From Elusimicrobiota bacterium (GTDB lineage: Bacteria; Elusimicrobiota; Elusimicrobia; UBA1565; UBA9628): DNA of 6,365 nt. Position numbers and translations under genes: made by a program. Positions 1-6,365 of the stretch are shown piece by piece; within the stretch, counting starts at the first letter, position 1; the number at the start of each line of letters is the position of its first letter. Below the pieces are notes generated by a model. The model saw only the letters and a list, made by a program, of their open reading frames with translations, was not told where the DNA came from and made no database searches. The stretch is taken from assembly GCA_023700845.1 (NCBI GenBank), contig JAMPYD010000120.1, positions 1 through 6,365 on the forward strand, written 5' to 3'.

Positions 1-1
1 C

Positions 2-571
2 CTGCCCGTGTGGGCGTTCGCCTCGCTGGGGCTGTTCTGGCTCGGGCGGACGCTGAAGAACGCCGACTACCGCGCGCAGGCGCTCCTCTTGGCCGCGGGC
101 ACCGCGCTCGAGGCGGGCGTGTCGTACCTGACGGCGCCGGCGGCCCTGCTCTCCGGCCTCACCGCGCCGCGCGTGCTGTTGTACTGGTCGTCGATCGGCG
201 CCCTTCTGGGCGGCCTGTGGTTCGCGAAGTCGCCCTCGGCCGAGGCCGACCAGGACGACCAGGCCGCGACGATGTTCGCGATCCTGGCCCTGGTCCTCGG
301 GGCGTCCTATTTCGCCAAGGAGCTCGACCGCGTCCAGCTCACGATGGCGTGGACCGGCCTGGGCATCGCCTTCCTGGCCGGCGGCATCGGGATCGGCTGG
401 CGCGAGCTGCGCCTTCCGGGCCTGGCCCTGCTCGGGCTGTGCGTCGCCAAGGCGCTGCTGTCGGACACGGCCAACCTTCCGCTGCCCCACCGCGTGGCGA
501 GCTTCGTGGCGCTCGGCGTCGTGCTGATCTTCGCCTCGAGCCTGTACAACCGGGCGGGCTCCGGCGAATGA
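2..571 (+). CDS. DUF2339-like multi-pass membrane protein, C-terminal part (5' end outside window)
   Basis: The reading frame is open from the left edge (first full codon at base 2) to TGA at 569-571, giving 189 visible residues. A GTG at base 8 is in frame, but the frame stays open upstream of it and no ribosome site is visible, so this is taken as the tail of a longer gene. The visible part is almost all hydrophobic, with about six or seven membrane segments. One short charged, Gln/Asp-rich loop (AEADQDDQAA) separates them. The end has a WRELRLPGLALLGL stretch, then a K-x-x-L-x-D-like segment, then a last helix ending in LYNR. This resembles the C-terminus of the large DUF2339 family of predicted inner-membrane proteins, whose biochemical role is not established. 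The family call rests on pattern resemblance only; another polytopic membrane protein is possible. Its stop overlaps the next start by ATGA, which suggests co-translation. Confidence 0.62.
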   Translation: MPVWAFASLGLFWLGRTLKNADYRAQALLLAAGTALEAGVSYLTAPAALLSGLTAPRVLLYWSSIGALLGGLWFAKSPSAEADQDDQAATMFAILALVLGASYFAKELDRVQLTMAWTGLGIAFLAGGIGIGWRELRLPGLALLGLCVAKALLSDTANLPLPHRVASFVALGVVLIFASSLYNRAGSGE

Positions 572-1386
572 GAGGGCTCGCTCCGGCCGCGCTCGTCGCC
601 GCAGCGCTGAGCGTCGCGTTCGTCGTCGGGCGCGGCGGGCGGAGCCGCGAGAGCCTCCTGCCCGTGTCCCGCGCCGTCGCCGAGCACGGCAAGGCCCTCG
701 ACCGCGGCTCGGCGGCGGTCTTCCCGCTTCCGGCCGACGAGGAGCGCGCGATCGGCGAGAGGATCGCTCGGGACCTGCTTTCCCCCGAGCCGGCGCCCGG
801 CACGCCCGACGCCTCGCGCGCCGCGCTGTGGCGGGAGCTCGGCCTCGAGGCGGCGGGCTCGCCGCTGGTGACGCGCTTCCGCGGGAGCTACGAGTTCCGG
901 ACCGCGGGCCATCGCGGGGTCAACGCCTTCGCCGTCCCCGGCGGCTTCGTCTACGCGACGCTCGGCCTGCTCGAGAAGCTCCACCAGGACCCCGACGCCG
1001 TCCTGTTCGTGCTCGGCCACGAGATCGGCCACATCGAGCTCGGCCACTGCGCCGACGCGTACCGCCTGCGCGCCGACCCCAAGGACCCGCTGCGCGCGGT
1101 GCTCCGCGGCGTCGTCCTGCTTCCCCGCCTGCTCGCCTCGCTGCACTTTTCGCCGGGCCAGGAGCTCGAGTCCGACGCCTACGCCGCGCGCCTGATGCGC
1201 TCCCTGAGGCGCGATCCGGCCGCGGGCCTGCGCGTCTTCGACGCGCTGGGGCTCAAGGCCGACGCGGACGTCAAGCGCGGCCCGGGCCGGGTCGCCGCCG
1301 AGGGCCTCTCCGATTATTTCCGCACGCACCCCGGGTCCTGGGAGCGCCGCAACGCGCTCGAGGCCGAAGTCCGGAAGACCCGGTGA
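568..1386 (+). CDS. M48-family zinc metallopeptidase, membrane-anchored or exported
   Basis: This gene encodes 272 residues. ATG 568 overlaps the TGA of the preceding gene (ATGA). The same frame is open further upstream, but there it only shadows the membrane protein. Residues about 4-21 are hydrophobic after an Arg, consistent with a signal peptide or N-terminal anchor; there is no lipobox Cys. The peptidase core contains NAFAVPGGFVYATLGLLEKL, typical of M48 enzymes, followed by the zinc motif HEIGH (H151, E152, H155; a further His at 160). ELESD follows at 199-203, fitting the ExxxD motif whose first Glu (E199) is the third zinc ligand in the family. All catalytic residues are therefore present. 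It is a short, single-domain form without the TPR tail of BepA-like proteins and without the multi-helix membrane domain of HtpX. By analogy it would cleave misfolded or damaged envelope proteins; the substrate is unknown. The last codons overlap the next start by GTGA. Confidence 0.88.
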   Translation: MRGLAPAALVAAALSVAFVVGRGGRSRESLLPVSRAVAEHGKALDRGSAAVFPLPADEERAIGERIARDLLSPEPAPGTPDASRAALWRELGLEAAGSPLVTRFRGSYEFRTAGHRGVNAFAVPGGFVYATLGLLEKLHQDPDAVLFVLGHEIGHIELGHCADAYRLRADPKDPLRAVLRGVVLLPRLLASLHFSPGQELESDAYAARLMRSLRRDPAAGLRVFDALGLKADADVKRGPGRVAAEGLSDYFRTHPGSWERRNALEAEVRKTR

Positions 1387-4300
1387 AGCCCGGCGCGGCC
1401 TCGGCGGGCTTCCTCTCGTTTTTGGCCGCGCAGGCGACGAGCGCGTTCAACGACAACGCCTTCAAGACGTTCGTCATCCTGTCCGTGGTCGCGGCCGATC
1501 CCGGCGGCGCTCCCCGCTTCATCGCCCTGGCCGGCGCCGCGTTCATCGTCCCGTTCCTCCTGTTCTCGACCTTGGCCGGCGACGTCGCCGACCGCTGGCC
1601 GAAGGCGCGGCTGACGGCGCTGTTCAAGGCGATCGAGGTCGCCCTCCTGCTGCTCGCCGTTCCCGCCCTGGCCGCCCGCAGCATGCCGGCCCTGCTCGTT
1701 CTGGTTTTCCTGATGGGCGCGCATTCCGCCTTCTTCGGGCCCGTCAAGTTCGCGATCCTCCCCGAGCTCGTGCCGGACGGCGAGCTCTCCAACGCCAACG
1801 GCCTCGTGCAGATGACGAGCTTCGGCGCGATCATCCTCGGCACGGCCGCCGCCGCCGAGCTCGTCACGCGCCTGGGCGGCCGGCCGGGGCTCGCGGCGGC
1901 CGTCCTCGCGGGCGTCGCGGCGCTGGGCTTTCTCGCGTCCCTGCTCATGCCCGCGACCCCCGCCGCGCGGCCGGGGGCGGCGCTGTCCCTGAATCCGGCC
2001 GCGAGCACCGCCGCGAACCTCCGGCATCTCGCGTCCCTGCCGAACGTGAACCTGGCGACCTACGCGGCGGCCTTCTTCTGGTTCGTCGGCGCGCTGTTCC
2101 AGATGAACCTCCTGATCTACGGCACGCGCCTCATGGGGCTCAGCGAGGCCGCCTGCGGACGGTTCCAGGTGGTGCTGGCGCTCGGCATCGGGGCGGGCTC
2201 CTTCATCGCCGGGCGCCTGTCGCGCGGCCGCGTCGAGCTCGGCCTCGTGCCGCTCGGGGCGCTGGGGCTGGTGCTGTTCGGCGCGGACCTCGGCTTCGCC
2301 TATCATTCGCCGGGCCGCGTGACCCTCGACCTGCTCCTGGCGGGGCTCTCCGCCGGCTTCTACGCCGTGCCCCTTCAGGCCTTCATCCAGCAGCGCAGCC
2401 CCGCGGACGAGCGCGGCCGCGTCGTGGCGACGGGAAACTTCCTCTGCTTCACCGCGATCCTGATCGCCTCGGCCGCGCTCTGGGCGCTCGACGCGAAGTT
2501 CCGCCTCGATCCCGCCCAGGTCTTCCTCGTCGCGGCCGCGATGTCGGCGGTGATGGCCTGGGAGCTCCTGCGCCGCCTTCCCGATTTCTTCCTGCGCCTG
2601 CTGTTCCTGCCGCTGACGCGGTGCATCTACAGCATACGGTCGGTCGGCCAGGAGAACGTGCCCATCGACGGCCCGGTCCTTCTCGTGGCCAACCACGTCT
2701 CCTTCGTCGACGCGATCCTGATCGCCATGGCGAACCAGCGCCTCGTGCGCTTCCTGATGCTGCGCGCCTTCTACGACCTTCCCGTCGCCGGCTGGTTCTT
2801 CCGCGCGATGGGCTGCATCCCCGTCTCGAGCGGCGACGGCCCGAAGGCCCTCGTCGCCTCGTTCAAGCGCGCGCGGGATTACATGATGTCGGGCGAAGCG
2901 GTGTGCATATTCGCCGAAGGCGAGATAAGTCGTCATGGCCAAATGCAGAGGTTCAAACGCGGCTTCGAGAGCATGGTGCACGGCGTCGAGGTGCCGATCG
3001 TGCCGGTGCATTTGGATCAAGTATGGGGAAGCATCTTTAGTTTTTCCGAGGGGAAAATCGTTTTCAAATGGCCGCGGCGGATCCCGTACCGGGTCACGGT
3101 GAGTTTTGGAAAGCCGTTGCCGGCGACGTCATCGGCATTCGAAGTGAGACAGGCCATTCTCGCCCTGGGGGCCGAGGCATTTTCGCACCGCCTTCAAGAT
3201 AGTCCGCCTTTGCCCTTGGCGTTCTCGCGCCAGGCAAAGGCAAAGCCGTTTGCACTCAGCATGGCCGATTCGTCCGGCACCCGTTTGAGCGCCATCCAAG
3301 CGTTGACCGGGTCCTATCTCATCGGCAAATCAATATCCGTTAACGTCGCCGAAGGCGACGAAAACATCGGCGTATATCTCCCTCCGTCGGCCGGCGCCGC
3401 GCTCGTCAACGCGGGCCTCCTTCTGCACGGCAAGGTCGCCATCAATCTTAATTACACCGCCAGTAAAGAGGTCGTGGATGCTTGCGTCACCAAAGCCGGC
3501 ATTCGAACCGTCATCTCCTCGCGCAAATTCTCCGAAAAAATGGGCTGGGAACCCGACGGCAAAAAAATATATGTCGAGGACCTCATTCCCTCGCTGTCCG
3601 GGCCCTCCAAAGCCGTTCACGCCCTTCTTTTCCTTCTCACCCCGTCGTTCGTCCTGGAGCGAACGTTCTTCGCCAAGGCCCGCGGTTCTTTGGATCGTCT
3701 CGCCACCATCATGTTCACCAGCGGCTCCACCGGCACCCCCAAAGGCGTGATGCTCACTCACGCGAACATCCTCGCCAACCTCGAGGCCGTCGCCCAAGTG
3801 ATCCAATTCGGCCCCGACGACCGCATGCTCGGCGTCCTCCCGTTCTTCCACTCCTTCGGCTTCACCGTGACCCTCTGGATGCCCCTGCGCCTGGGCATGG
3901 GGACGGTGTATCACTACAACCCCCTCGACGCCCGCCGCATCGGCGAGCTCGCGTCCGAATTCAAAGTCACCTGCCTCCTCGGCACCCCGACCTTCCTCCT
4001 CGCCTGGATGCGGCGCGTCGAGCCGGAGAAGTTCAAGACCCTGCGCCGCGTCGTCGTCGGCGCCGAGAAGCTGCGTTCCGAGGTCGCCAAGGCCTTCCAG
4101 GAGAAGTACGGGATCACGCCGCTCGAGGGCTACGGCGCCACCGAGCTGTCGCCCGTCGCCTCGGTGAACATCCCCGACATCGCCTGGCCCGGCATCAAGC
4201 AGACCGGCACCAAGCTCGGCACCGTGGGCCAGCCCCTGCCCGGCGTGTTCATGAAGGTCGTCGATCCCGACACCGGCAAGGAGCTCGGCGCCGACCAGCC

Positions 4301-4775
4301 CGGCCTGCTGCTGGTGAAGGGCCCGAACGTGATGAAGGGCTATCTGGGCGACCCGGCGAAGACGGCCGAGGCCGTCCAGGACGGCTACTACGTCACCGGC
4401 GACATCGCGCGCATCGACGAGGACGGCTTCGTCACGCTCACCGACCGGCTCTCGCGCTTCTCCAAGGTCGCCGGGGAGATGGTGCCGCACATCAAGGTCG
4501 AGGAAAGCCTGCACGAGGTCCACGGCGTCCTCGACATGACCTTCGTCGTCGCCGGCGTGCCCGACGACAAGCGCGGCGAGCGCCTCGTCGTCCTTTATAA
4601 GGCGGAGGTCGAGATCGACGCCCTCCTGAAAAAGCTGTCCGACACCGGCCTGCCCAAGCTCTGGCTCCCGGACAGGTCCAACTTCCACAGGGTCGAGGAA
4701 TTCCCGCTGCTCGGCTCGGGCAAGCTCGACATGCAGGCCCTCAAGGCCGAAGCCAGGCGCCGAGAAGGGCTATAA
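1383..4775 (+). CDS. aas: LplT-Aas trifunctional fusion: lysophospholipid transporter / PlsC acyltransferase / acyl-ACP synthetase
   Basis: This 1130-residue protein starts at GTG 1383, which overlaps the upstream TGA. A weak GGAAG lies 5 bases before it, and the conserved first helix begins at about residue 10, so a later start would cut the transporter. Residues 1-398 are an MFS transporter of the LplT type, with FNDNAFKTF in helix 1 and a GDVADR loop at 66-71. Residues 400-600 are a PlsC-like acyltransferase: NHVSFVD with the H438-x4-D443 catalytic pair, FAEGE at 510-514, FKRG at 524-527 and VPIVPV at 537-542. Residues 615-1130 are an AMP-forming acyl ligase: P-loop TSGSTGTPKG 779-788, YGATE 917-921, TGD 1005-1007, the R1022/R1025/K1028 hinge region, and catalytic Lys1114 in GSGKLD. 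In E. coli LplT (about 400 residues) flips lysophosphatidylethanolamine inward, and Aas (719 residues) activates a fatty acid on ACP and re-acylates the lysolipid. Here both are one inner-membrane chain with all motifs intact. Base composition drops between about 2881 and 3720. Confidence 0.93.
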   Translation: MKPGAASAGFLSFLAAQATSAFNDNAFKTFVILSVVAADPGGAPRFIALAGAAFIVPFLLFSTLAGDVADRWPKARLTALFKAIEVALLLLAVPALAARSMPALLVLVFLMGAHSAFFGPVKFAILPELVPDGELSNANGLVQMTSFGAIILGTAAAAELVTRLGGRPGLAAAVLAGVAALGFLASLLMPATPAARPGAALSLNPAASTAANLRHLASLPNVNLATYAAAFFWFVGALFQMNLLIYGTRLMGLSEAACGRFQVVLALGIGAGSFIAGRLSRGRVELGLVPLGALGLVLFGADLGFAYHSPGRVTLDLLLAGLSAGFYAVPLQAFIQQRSPADERGRVVATGNFLCFTAILIASAALWALDAKFRLDPAQVFLVAAAMSAVMAWELLRRLPDFFLRLLFLPLTRCIYSIRSVGQENVPIDGPVLLVANHVSFVDAILIAMANQRLVRFLMLRAFYDLPVAGWFFRAMGCIPVSSGDGPKALVASFKRARDYMMSGEAVCIFAEGEISRHGQMQRFKRGFESMVHGVEVPIVPVHLDQVWGSIFSFSEGKIVFKWPRRIPYRVTVSFGKPLPATSSAFEVRQAILALGAEAFSHRLQDSPPLPLAFSRQAKAKPFALSMADSSGTRLSAIQALTGSYLIGKSISVNVAEGDENIGVYLPPSAGAALVNAGLLLHGKVAINLNYTASKEVVDACVTKAGIRTVISSRKFSEKMGWEPDGKKIYVEDLIPSLSGPSKAVHALLFLLTPSFVLERTFFAKARGSLDRLATIMFTSGSTGTPKGVMLTHANILANLEAVAQVIQFGPDDRMLGVLPFFHSFGFTVTLWMPLRLGMGTVYHYNPLDARRIGELASEFKVTCLLGTPTFLLAWMRRVEPEKFKTLRRVVVGAEKLRSEVAKAFQEKYGITPLEGYGATELSPVASVNIPDIAWPGIKQTGTKLGTVGQPLPGVFMKVVDPDTGKELGADQPGLLLVKGPNVMKGYLGDPAKTAEAVQDGYYVTGDIARIDEDGFVTLTDRLSRFSKVAGEMVPHIKVEESLHEVHGVLDMTFVVAGVPDDKRGERLVVLYKAEVEIDALLKKLSDTGLPKLWLPDRSNFHRVEEFPLLGSGKLDMQALKAEARRREGL
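2881..3720. other. Low-GC segment inside the aas gene
   Basis: By hand count this 840-base stretch is about 57% GC, with 60-base blocks as low as 47% (3001-3060) and 50% (3421-3480). Sampled blocks outside it are about 67-87%. A/T-ending codons and A/T runs appear here (for example an AAAAAAATATAT run at 3561-3572) that are rare in the rest of the window. The reading frame is uninterrupted. The left edge falls near the FAEGE motif of the acyltransferase domain and the right edge just at the P-loop of the ligase domain, so the segment covers the rear of PlsC, the linker and the front of the ligase. A recombined segment from a lower-GC relative is one explanation; relaxed codon constraint around a domain junction is another. 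Confidence 0.6.
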
Positions 4776-4776
4776 T
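4771..4776 (+). promoter_or_regulatory. Candidate -10 box (TATAAT) for the CNNM-EIIA gene
   Basis: A perfect TATAAT hexamer overlaps the TAA stop (4773-4775) of the aas gene, in otherwise very GC-rich DNA. Its last base is 9 bases before ATG 4786, so transcription would begin at about 4782-4784 and the mRNA would have nearly no leader. No good TTGACA-like -35 is seen at the expected distance (CGAAGC at 4748-4753), and no Shine-Dalgarno sequence lies between the stop and the start. The hexamer could also be chance, since part of it is the stop codon. Confidence 0.35.
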
Positions 4777-4785
4777 CCCCGCAGA

Positions 4786-6288
4786 ATGCTGATGCTGCTC
4801 GTCGCCGCCCTGATCGCCGCGAACGCCCTGTTCGTGCTGATGGAGTTCGCGCTGGTGCGCGTGCGCCCGGCGCGCGTCGAGGTGCTCGCGCGCAAGGGCG
4901 GACGCCGCGCGCTCGCGGTGCAGGCCGCGCTGAACCGGCTCGACGACTACCTGGCCGCCTGCCAGGTCGGCATCACGATCCTCTCGCTCACCTTGGGCTG
5001 GGTCGGCGAGCCGGCGATCGCGCGCGCGGTCGAGGGGGCCCTGGGCGGCCTGACCCAGGCCCTGCCGCCGATGGTCTTCCACGGCGCGGTCTTCGCGGTG
5101 TCCCTCGCCATCCTGTCCTGGCTGCACATCGTCCTGGGCGAGCTCATCCCGCGGACCATCGGCATCCAGTTCGCGGAGACGGTGTCGCTGTGGGGCATAC
5201 TGCCCCTGACGGGCTTCAAGGCCTTCCTGCGCTGGCCGGTGCGCTTCCTGTCGGCGTCCTCGCGCGGCATCCTGCACGTGTTCCGGGTCAAGCCCGCGTC
5301 CGAGGCCGACCACTCCGTCACCGTCGACGAGATGCGCGTGCTGCTCGGCGAGACCCAGGAGCGCGGTGCCATGCCGCTCGAGCGCCTGCTCCTGCTCGAG
5401 AACCTCTTCGACTTCGGCTCCTCCAAGGTCTCCGACGCGATGCGCCCGCGCGAGCGGATCGCCTACCTGTCGCTGGCGCGGACCTGGGCGGAGAACCTGG
5501 CGGTGATCCGGGACAAGCGCTACTCCCGCTACCCGCTGTGCGAGACCGGCCTCGACTCGGCGATCGGCTTCGTGCACATCAAGGACCTCATCCTGACCGA
5601 GACCGGCGCCGAGCCCGACCTCAAGGCGCTGCGCCGGGACCTCTACGAGGTGTCCGACGGCGAGCTCCTCGAGAAGCTTCTCAAGACCATGCCCGACAAG
5701 GGCGTGCACCTCGCCGTCGCCCGCGACGGCCTCAACCGCATCATGGGGCTGCTGACGCTCGAGGACATTTTAGAGGAGCTCGTCGGCGAGGTCCGCGACG
5801 AGTTCGAGAAGACGACGGGCTGGATGACGGGGGAGTTCTTCTCGGGGGCGGCCGTCGACGCGAACCTGCCGACGACGGAGCGCCGCGAGACGATCCGCCA
5901 CCTGATGGACCGGATGAAGGCCGCCAATCCCGACCTCGACGCCGAGGCCGCCTTCGCCGCGGTCTGGGAGCGCGAGCTCAAGTTCGCCAGCGCCGTCGGC
6001 CGCGGCGTGCTCGTGCCGCACGCGCGCCTGCCCGGCCTGAAGGCGCCCCTGATCGCCGTCGGCCGCTTCGCCAAGGCCCCGCCCCTGCCCACGCCCGACG
6101 GCACGCCGCTGCGCCTCGTGTTCCTGATCCTGACCCCGCTCGACACGCCCACGATGCAGCTCAAGGTCCTCCAGCGCATCGCGTCCTTGGTCACCAACGA
6201 GACCTTGCGCCGCAAGATCCTCCGCGCCAAGACCGACGAGTCCCTCCTGACCCTCCTGCGCACCGCCGACACCCTCCTCGCGACGTGA
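4786..6288 (+). CDS. CNNM (DUF21) - CBS pair - PTS EIIA fusion membrane protein, CorC/HlyC-like
   Basis: This gene encodes 500 residues. ATG 4786 is chosen because the first membrane helix begins at residue 2. Residues 1-170 form a CNNM/DUF21 membrane domain, with helices at about 1-26, 60-79 and 97-127. It carries the family signatures ACQVGITILSLTLGWVGEP (58-76) and GELIPR (118-123). Residues 215-340 are a CBS pair: VSDAMRPRE opens the first repeat and LLTLEDILEELVGEV closes the second. CBS pairs in this family bind adenine nucleotides. CNNM/CorC proteins are linked to Mg2+ (or Na+/Mg2+) transport. The usual CorC_HlyC C-terminal domain is not seen. Instead residues about 355-498 read as a PTS EIIA type-2 domain: ERRETIRHLM, then WERELKFASAVGRGVLVPHAR with the expected phospho-acceptor His412, then LRLVFLILTPLDTP and LKVLQRIASLV. 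The EIIA part probably faces the cytoplasm and could receive phosphate from HPr/NPr to control the transporter; that control is inferred. The gene lies 10 bases after aas. Confidence 0.88.
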   Translation: MLMLLVAALIAANALFVLMEFALVRVRPARVEVLARKGGRRALAVQAALNRLDDYLAACQVGITILSLTLGWVGEPAIARAVEGALGGLTQALPPMVFHGAVFAVSLAILSWLHIVLGELIPRTIGIQFAETVSLWGILPLTGFKAFLRWPVRFLSASSRGILHVFRVKPASEADHSVTVDEMRVLLGETQERGAMPLERLLLLENLFDFGSSKVSDAMRPRERIAYLSLARTWAENLAVIRDKRYSRYPLCETGLDSAIGFVHIKDLILTETGAEPDLKALRRDLYEVSDGELLEKLLKTMPDKGVHLAVARDGLNRIMGLLTLEDILEELVGEVRDEFEKTTGWMTGEFFSGAAVDANLPTTERRETIRHLMDRMKAANPDLDAEAAFAAVWERELKFASAVGRGVLVPHARLPGLKAPLIAVGRFAKAPPLPTPDGTPLRLVFLILTPLDTPTMQLKVLQRIASLVTNETLRRKILRAKTDESLLTLLRTADTLLAT

Positions 6289-6293
6289 GAGGT

Positions 6294-6365
6294 GCCAGGC
6301 CTCCCATTATCCCATTACGCCTCACGCACAGCCTTGGAGAGTAATGGGATAATGGGAGGCCTGGC
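6294..6365. repeat. Perfect 25-bp inverted repeat with 22-base loop, reaching the window edge
   Basis: The left arm at 6294-6318 (GCCAGGCCTCCCATTATCCC, then ATTAC) is the exact reverse complement of the right arm at 6341-6365. The spacer 6319-6340 is 22 bases. It starts 5 bases after the stop of the CNNM-EIIA gene. Each arm contains a short tandem repeat (CCCATTAT CCCATTAC). The arm reaches the last base of the window, so the repeat may be longer. It could stop transcription, but no T-tract is visible, and a perfect 25-bp stem with an AT-containing core is unlike an ordinary terminator in this GC-rich DNA. A REP-like or miniature mobile palindromic element is the alternative preferred here. 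Confidence 0.9.

Noticed and set aside
10..567. Extension of the M48 frame upstream of ATG 568
   Set aside because: The extension is Arg/Gly/Pro-rich shadow of the membrane-protein frame. The hydrophobic signal-like segment starts right after ATG 568.
828..1382. N-terminal extension of the aas frame back to ATG 828
   Set aside because: This part reads as Arg/Pro-rich shadow sequence over the M48 peptidase core. The LplT-like helix begins just after GTG 1383, and GTGA overlap is the natural start.
1314..3020. Long open frame on the minus strand (568 codons) opposite the transporter part of aas
   Set aside because: Its translation is dominated by Arg, Glu, Gly and Ala with no recognisable domain. 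It lies wholly over strongly supported + strand coding sequence and is a normal by-product of high GC.
3330..4688. Long open frame on the minus strand (452 codons) opposite the ligase domain
   Set aside because: Composition is biased and repetitive (Gly/Val/Asp/Glu/Leu), no motifs are seen, and the + strand carries all the adenylation motifs here.
5190..6344. Second + strand open frame (384 codons) overlapping the CNNM-EIIA gene
   Set aside because: It is Arg/Pro/Ala-rich with no domain signal, and it overlaps the CBS and EIIA modules read in the correct frame.
6294..6365. Rho-independent terminator call for the palindrome
   Set aside because: There is no T-tract within the window and the stem is unusually long and perfect. 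It is reported as a repeat, with termination left as a possible secondary role.

Overview
The window is dense, GC-rich coding DNA (roughly 70% GC in most of it) with four genes, all on the + strand and almost without gaps. Gene 1 enters from the left edge and lacks its start. Genes 1 and 2 overlap by ATGA, genes 2 and 3 by GTGA, and gene 4 starts 10 bases after the stop of gene 3. The layout is that of one operon, with a possible internal promoter in front of gene 4. No rRNA, tRNA, CRISPR array or transposase gene was seen.

From left to right: (1) the C-terminal part of a multi-pass membrane protein resembling DUF2339 (2-571); (2) a short membrane-anchored or exported M48-type zinc metallopeptidase (568-1386); (3) a 1130-residue three-part fusion of an LplT-like lysophospholipid transporter, a PlsC-type acyltransferase and an acyl-ACP synthetase/AMP ligase, i.e. 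LplT and Aas in one chain (1383-4775); (4) a 500-residue CNNM/CorC-type membrane protein with a CBS pair, in which the usual C-terminal CorC_HlyC domain appears to be replaced by a PTS EIIA (PtsN/fructose-type) domain (4786-6288). After the last stop lies a perfect 25-bp inverted repeat (6294-6318 / 6341-6365) that runs to the right edge of the window.

The shared theme is the cell envelope: a polytopic membrane protein, a membrane-associated peptidase, a one-protein lysophospholipid uptake and re-acylation system, and an ion-transport-type membrane protein with two regulatory modules (nucleotide-sensing CBS and a phosphorylatable EIIA). That these form one functional unit is inferred only from the tight spacing. 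Phospholipid re-acylation by LplT/Aas points to a diderm (Gram-negative-type) bacterium. The high GC, domain fusions and palindromic intergenic repeat would suit a high-GC lineage such as Elusimicrobiota or a myxobacterium-like group, but the taxon cannot be fixed from this window.

The points most worth a second look are the CNNM-CBS-EIIA fusion, the perfect palindrome at the right edge, a sharp GC dip (about 57% by hand count) inside the aas part of gene 3, and a consensus TATAAT box so close to the start of gene 4 that its transcript would be nearly leaderless.
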